In this document: positions 59,088 to 64,000 of the stretch, piece after piece | Layout of the letters: each line of letters begins with the position of its first letter | Position numbering within the stretch: the stretch's first letter is position 1 | From: Bolinopsis microptera | Taxonomy: Eukaryota > Ctenophora > Tentaculata > Lobata > Bolinopsidae | NCBI RefSeq assembly: GCF_026151205.1 | Contig: NC_087072.1 | Coordinates: forward strand, 983,375 to 1,047,374 | Direction: 5' to 3' | Length of the DNA: 64,000 bases | Made by a program: the position numbers and the translations under genes | The notes under the pieces: generated by a model | Database searches by the model: none | Told to the model about the DNA's origin: nothing | What the model saw: only the letters and a program-made list of their open reading frames with translations

Positions 59088-61154
59088 TTATTTCTTTCCG
59101 ATGGTCTCCTGTTTACAGGGTAGGTCCGTCTCCTGAACCAGGATGGAGATAGGGCAGAAGGGGTGGCTGGAGTGGGCCAGGTAGGTGGATGCGTAAGAGA
59201 AGCCGTTAGCTTTCTCTCCGTCACTAGCTCCGGTTCCAATCCATACGTAACAATGGGCACCTGGCCAAGAAGAGGATTTTAGTAACGAATATTTACATGG
59301 ATTAAAAATATCATTTATTCGTTACCACTGAAGATAACTCGAACAACGAGCAACCATTCTGATATTTTACTTTGAAAATAAAACATTAAAGTCACTAAAG
59401 TAACAAACTACAAACGTTACTAGAAATAAGAGATAACCTACCAGTATCGACAATATAAACGTCTCCTTGGTCGAGGACGAGTCCCTCAAGGTCTGCTCCC
59501 TTGCCAACTTCAGCGAAGTCGTAGCTCTTGTCAGCCTTCTCGGTGAGTCTCAGCACAACCCTGTCTTCGGGTTTAGCCTCGTATCGCTGCAGACACAGAA
59601 CTTAAAATATCCAAACATACTCCAACTCACACGTTAGAAGTTACCCAAAGTACAGTTATTGCATTGGGTGATTGAAATGTTAATAAAACTGGACAAAACA
59701 AGTTTGCATACCACATTCTCCTCTTTAGGTGGACCCCCGTCCCGGAGCGACTTCATGATCAGCCTGGTTCCATCACAATCCTCATCGGAAACCTCCATCT
59801 TGGCCTTGGGTCGGTCACTCCTCAGTTTAGCGCAGTATTGAGCTCCTTTCATTTGCTCGTCTTTATTGGCGTTTTTACCGTTGAACTGGAGAATTCGGAG
59901 ACCAGCGTCAAGGACGAACACGTCATCAGAGTTGATTCGTTCCTTCCACATTCCAACCTCCTTAACCTGGTGAAAAGGAGAAATTAGATTACAGTTATTT
60001 GCAATTTGGTTATGCAATTTTAAGCGATTAATTAAGCAATTAAGCAATTGATATCAATAAGCATTTTGACTGAAATAGTCGACAAACCGTCACGGTATGA
60101 AAATACCGAGACAAGTAACTACTATTAAGGTATTAACTAACCACAACGTCAGTACGACCGCCCACCAGTTGGAGAAGTCTTGGCTCGTAGCACTCTGGAG
60201 GCACGTGTCTGAAACCAGTCTCAGCTCCTCCCTCCATAATGGAGATCATGCCGTTGAAGTAGGTCATGAACAAGTCAGACTCGTAACCCTGAACCTCCCT
60301 GGGAAGTGTTGCCTACTATTATTTTAGCAAGGGTGTTTATCAGAGACTCAATTCATAGCCATTTATTGCAAAATATTGTTAATACTATGGCTCTTTTAAT
60401 TGAAGTGACGACATTTACGATTCAAATTGATAAAGTTAGCATGAGAATTGAGAGGTAAACTTTATAGTATCAACAACTTATATATTACCTGTGTTGGATG
60501 GGTTTGTCGTCCAGATAAGTGTCCAATTCAACGGTCTTATAGGCGGCAGTTCCGTACTCATCTTGTGTAGAGTGCTTTCCTGGGGGAATAGTCGCACGTT
60601 ACCGAGGCAACCGGGGGGAATAGTCGCATGTTACCGAGGCAACCGGGGGATAGTCGCACGTTACCGAGGCAACCGGGGGAATAGTCGCACGTTACCGAGG
60701 CAACGGGGGGAATAGTCGCACGTTACCGAGGCAATTGGTCACTGGAGATTGGGGCAACCGGAGATTTAAGGACAACTATAAAATTGAAAGCTCTTTATAT
60801 TCTACTTCAGATTGCACTGTGATGAGTGTTAAGGAAGCATGTGGTGAACTCACCAATCCAGAAATGGAGATCATACTTGATCTCGTCCTGCTCCAGCCAC
60901 GTGTTGAGAATGATGTAGCTGTCTCCGCTGTAGAAACTGCTATAATCCTCTTCTGGCCAGTCAGTCACAATGAACTTCACAATCCTCCAGATCTTCAATC
61001 CCACTTTGGGCTCGTCACACTTCTTCCAGGCTGGCTCCTTGCCAGCAGCGTCCTTCTTCACCGCTCGGTCTGTGTCAGACCCGAACAGGGCCATGTTTGA
61101 GTCCTTCCAGTCATACTCCTTCGGCTTCACCATGCCGGACTTTTCTTCGCCCAT
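59088..61154 (-). CDS. Severin/gelsolin-family actin-severing protein, three gelsolin domains
   Basis: Six exons join in frame to 373 residues: 61154-60854, 60579-60489, 60298-60142, 59966-59712, 59586-59442 and 59260-59088. Domain 1 has FWIG followed by [19 protein letters not shown], the classic gelsolin G1 signature. Domain 2 begins near [20 protein letters not shown]. Domain 3 contains [15 protein letters not shown] and YVWIGTGAS. The length matches severin, CapG and fragmin (about 350-370 residues). Role in the family: calcium-dependent severing and barbed-end capping of actin filaments in the cytosol. There is no signal peptide. An AATAAA overlaps the stop region. An acceptor-like TTATTCAG just before the ATG suggests a 5' UTR exon further upstream. 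Confidence 0.93.
60590..60735. repeat. Minisatellite in intron 1 of the severin-like gene (about 31-bp unit, 5 copies)
   Basis: The unit contains GGGGGAATAGTCGCACGTTA and CCGAGGCAAC. It abuts the acceptor of exon 2, whose CCCCCAG is part of the first unit. Confidence 0.9.
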
Positions 61155-62828
61155 CCTGAGTTCTGAATAATGTTCATTATTAGTAAATAAAGAACAACAT
61201 TAAAATTAAATGTGATCAAATGTGATTTTATAAGCATAAATGAAGGAAAACTTGAAATAAACAGATCAACTGGGAGTCAGTCCTTGAAACTTGAAAGGTT
61301 AAATGCGAAAATTTGATTATTAGAAAATATGGGGAAACAACAGAATTAAAAAGGTAACAAGAATCCCAACACAAAGTGATACACAGCAGAGAATACAGTA
61401 CGCATCCGGCAAAGGTTGCGTTAAATCCACTGGCTTCCCAGTTTGGCTCCGCTGATTGGCCAGCTTAGGTCACGTGGTGTAGTGGCAAGCTGTGATTGGC
61501 ATTATACAGCCGCGAGGTTAAAACAAGGTAAATGGTTAGCGGAAAGGTTCAGGATGTACTTTATATTGAATAAAGTTACTTACACTGCTAATCTAGTTTA
61601 ATAACTGGAGGCAAACTAAGCACCAACAAACGTTATTAACTTTAAGGCCTAAACTTGGCGATATATTTGATTATTTACAATTCAGCAAGGCCAAGATTAA
61701 ATTACAGTTTGTTCCAAAATAATGTTATGTAATATTGACACCGGTAAAACGAACTGTTGGAGTATTACACAACATAATAATTATAAACAAGTAAAATATC
61801 CCAAGAAAGAGAGGACTTATAAAAAAGTTAAAGAAGAAGCCGACCAGCAAGTGCAACACAAACTCTCCGTGCAAGAACTGGTGGGCTGCGGAGGAACTGT
61901 CATCACTCGGTTAAATTCCACAGCAGCAGGCCATTCTGACAAGAATGTAAAACCGCCATATTTAGCGCTCCTGAAATATAATTAGTTAACAGTTCGACTA
62001 CAATTACTCCTGAAGGAAGTTACAAATAAGCGACTTGCAGCGGCAAGAGGAGACGGTAAGTGTCCCATTTCAAATAAAAGCAATAAATAATATAAGCAAG
62101 TCGTGACGATCTAACGGCAGCCGCTAAACTGAAATGACTTGCTTTTAACATAATCTCACATATTTGACGAAGGTGTTTTCAGGGGTTGTCCGCGTCAGCA
62201 CACGCTATTCATCGCTAAAATTCCTCAGAAATCTGTGACTAAGTCACACCCGTTTGGATAAGTGGTCACGGATTATCATTCTTCGGCATGTCAAATATAA
62301 TATTTGAATATCATGAGCTCTGCATACGGTCGCCATGACAAGAGTTTTATGTTAAGTAATCTTATACAAATTACAAATACTCTAACACTGACAGAAACTT
62401 TAAAGCAAAGGATTGCGCCGCTGCGGTTTGAGACTGTTCATAAAATCTAAAACTGAATCTCAGAAAATATAACCGACATTTTTAGAACGGTTTAGACTAT
62501 AAATTAAAGCTCATTCAATCTTCCACCTGTTAGTTTGGAACCTAACGTGTATCAAAATAACCGTACAAGCTTGGTTTTAATTCGTGTAAAATAAAGAGAA
62601 ATCAATAATATGCTTTGTCTAAATGCTGAAGGAAGAATCGCAATAAATTAATCAAAAATGTCGCCAGTTTCAAATGACAATAAGCAATTGTTGCTGTATT
62701 GAAATAAAGTTATGATAACAAAAAAAACACTGTGTAGCTCTCCTTGTTGGAAAAAAGAACCAGCTGGTTACTCTCCAACATCAGTGACAATTTTCTCGCT
62801 TTTATTCAAAAATATGATTTAAATAAAC
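61155..62828. other. Intergenic, nothing recognised
   Basis: The frame at 61722-61985 has no recognisable domain. The region upstream of the severin gene includes a GGTCACGTGGTG string at 61470. Confidence 0.4.
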
Positions 62829-64000
62829 TTAACTAAGAAACAATGCACCTATTGTGGTGGCTGTTGCGATGGCTGTTGCGATGGCTGTTGTGGTGGCTGT
62901 TGTGGTGGCTGTTGGGATGGCTGTTGTGGTGGCTGTTGGGATGGCTGTTGTGGTGGCTGTTGTGGTGGCTGTTGGGATGGCTGTTGTGGTGGCTGTTGGG
63001 ATGACTGTTGGGATGGCTGGTCGGATGGCTGGTCGGATGGCTGTTGTGGTGGCTGTTGTGGTGGCTGTTGTGGTGGCTGTTGGGATGGCTGTTGTGGTGG
63101 CTGTTGGGATGGCTGTTGTGGTGGCTGTTGGGATGGCTGTTGGGATGGCTGTTGGGATGGCTGTTGGGATGGCTGTTGTTTTGGCTGTTGGGATGGCTGT
63201 TGTGGTGGCTGTTGGGATGACTGTTGGGATGGCTGGTCGGATGGCTGGTCGGATGGCTGTTGTGGTGGCTGTTGGGATGGCTGTTGTTTTGGCTGTTGGG
63301 ATGGCTGTTGTGGTGGCTGTTGGGATGACTGTTGGGATGACTGTTGGGATGACTGTTGGGATGACTGTTGGGATGGCTATTGGGATGGGTATTGTGGTGG
63401 TCATTTCGATCTCATCCGGCTTTGGTGGCTTATTAAAGCAGTTCAAATAATTGTGCCACAACTTCTTCAGTTTCTTAAAAACGAACCTAAAATATTCAAT
63501 TATAGTCTCATCGTATATCCCGATTGGATTGATAATCGAGTTGATAGGGAGGAAGAAAATGCAAAAAACAGAATAGAAGTTTGAGGTGTCAATCAACTCT
63601 GTAAAGTTGATGATGCACACTATGATGAAAGGCAGCCACGTCAGCACATCTGTTAAGATAATTATGGTAATTTTCCTCTGAAGTTTCCGGCTCCTTTTGG
63701 CAGCTTCTGTGGTCCTATTTTTTGCAACAGCACCTGAAACATTTCTTGAGAAGATGCTGATCATGATGTAACAGCCTCCAATTATCAGCACACACACCAG
63801 ATTTGTAAAGAGAACAGCCATAGAGAACCAACGGTAAGGAGTGTTCCCTCTCACAAAGTAACTGAACAAACAGAAACCGTTTTCCCCGTAGAAACCTATG
63901 CTAGTTCCGGTGACGATGTTGTTTTCAAACATTTCCCTAACGAGGTGCCGAACAGTTCTCCAAGGCATTTCAGTCTGTAAAGATATTCCACTGTAGATTC
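62829..64000 (-). CDS. Leucine-rich-repeat GPCR (glycoprotein-hormone/relaxin receptor)-like, 3' part
   Basis: The frame is open to the window edge, so the N-terminal ectodomain and TM1-4 lie outside. Counting from an internal Met at 63968: ECL2 has GFYGENGFCLFSYF (the LGR-type 'FYGxNGxC' pattern), TM5 is at 47-71, TM6 at 100-121 with WLPFII, and TM7 at 131-152 ending NPIGIY. One residue lies between NPxx and Tyr compared with canonical NPxxY. The tail from about 190 to 379 is almost entirely Ile-Pro-Thr-Ala-Thr repeats encoded by a minisatellite, then GALFLS and stop. Role in the family: plasma-membrane receptor for peptide or glycoprotein hormones, coupled to G proteins. Ligand unknown. Confidence 0.8.
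   Translation of the reverse strand, partial: IYSGISLQTEMPWRTVRHLVREMFENNIVTGTSIGFYGENGFCLFSYFVRGNTPYRWFSMAVLFTNLVCVLIIGGCYIMISIFSRNVSGAVAKNRTTEAAKRSRKLQRKITIIILTDVLTWLPFIIVCIINFTELIDTSNFYSVFCIFFLPINSIINPIGIYDETIIEYFRFVFKKLKKLWHNYLNCFNKPPKPDEIEMTTTIPIPIAIPTVIPTVIPTVIPTVIPTATTTAIPTAKTTAIPTATTTAIRPAIRPAIPTVIPTATTTAIPTAKTTAIPTAIPTAIPTAIPTATTTAIPTATTTAIPTATTTATTTATTTAIRPAIRPAIPTVIPTATTTAIPTATTTATTTAIPTATTTAIPTATTTATTTAIATAIATATTIGALFLS
62850..63400. repeat. Coding minisatellite (GGCTGTTGGGAT / GGCTGTTGTGGT)
   Basis: Twelve-bp units in mixed order encode the Thr/Pro/Ala repeats of the receptor tail on the minus strand. A block with GGCTGGTCGGAT occurs twice, at about 63015 and 63230, about 215 bp apart, showing internal duplication. 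Confidence 0.9.

Noticed and set aside
61722-61985. 87-codon frame upstream of the severin gene
   Set aside because: Lys/Gln-rich with no recognisable domain, splice context or homologue that I know; left unannotated.

Overview
The window is nuclear DNA from an animal. Protein-coding genes are split by GT-AG introns, and the recognisable products are metazoan types: class A GPCRs including a glycoprotein-hormone/relaxin-type receptor, a four-EF-hand calmodulin-like protein, and a three-domain gelsolin/severin. LINE fragments of the kinds common in cnidarian and other marine invertebrate genomes, plus very heavy satellite and MITE content, suggest an early-branching or other marine invertebrate. 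I cannot fix the phylum from sequence alone.

Layout. 1-13 kb: a repeat-rich block in which one intact single-exon gene (7861-10329), a NERD-type nuclease fused to a superfamily 1 helicase, sits between two inverted copies of an ATGACGCTA satellite plus MITE. 13.6-19.2 kb: nested mobile DNA. A long imperfect inverted repeat contains LINE reverse-transcriptase remnants, a Crypton-like non-autonomous element and a hAT element with a perfect 8-bp target duplication. 19.4-23.8 kb: a 13-bp tandem array, a TIR element and otherwise unremarkable AT-rich DNA. 23.8-33.9 kb: a 51-bp minisatellite whose second half, with the following 1.4 kb, looks like poorly resolved assembly rather than biology. 35.3-39.7 kb: 7-bp, poly-C and 26-bp arrays.

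The gene-rich part is 41.7-64 kb. An EF-hand protein (five exons, plus strand, 41761-45894) is followed by a ten-exon type I membrane protein (about 48.3-58.7 kb, plus). The latter has a cysteine-rich ectodomain, one C-terminal membrane span and a short Cys/Lys-rich tail. Its architecture resembles the EFF-1/AFF-1 cell-cell fusogen (fusexin) family, and I regard it as the most interesting item here. A minus-strand GPCR with one in-frame stop is nested in one of its introns, and that GPCR's own intron carries a TTAA-flanked transposon. A six-exon severin-like actin regulator (59088-61154, minus) and the 3' part of a leucine-rich-repeat GPCR-like receptor (62829-64000, minus, running off the window) close the region.

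I see no operons, CRISPR arrays or classical RNA genes; the only tRNA-like sequences are decayed SINE heads. All multi-exon gene models were assembled by hand from splice sites and reading-frame continuity. Exon edges are good to a base or two and have no transcript support.
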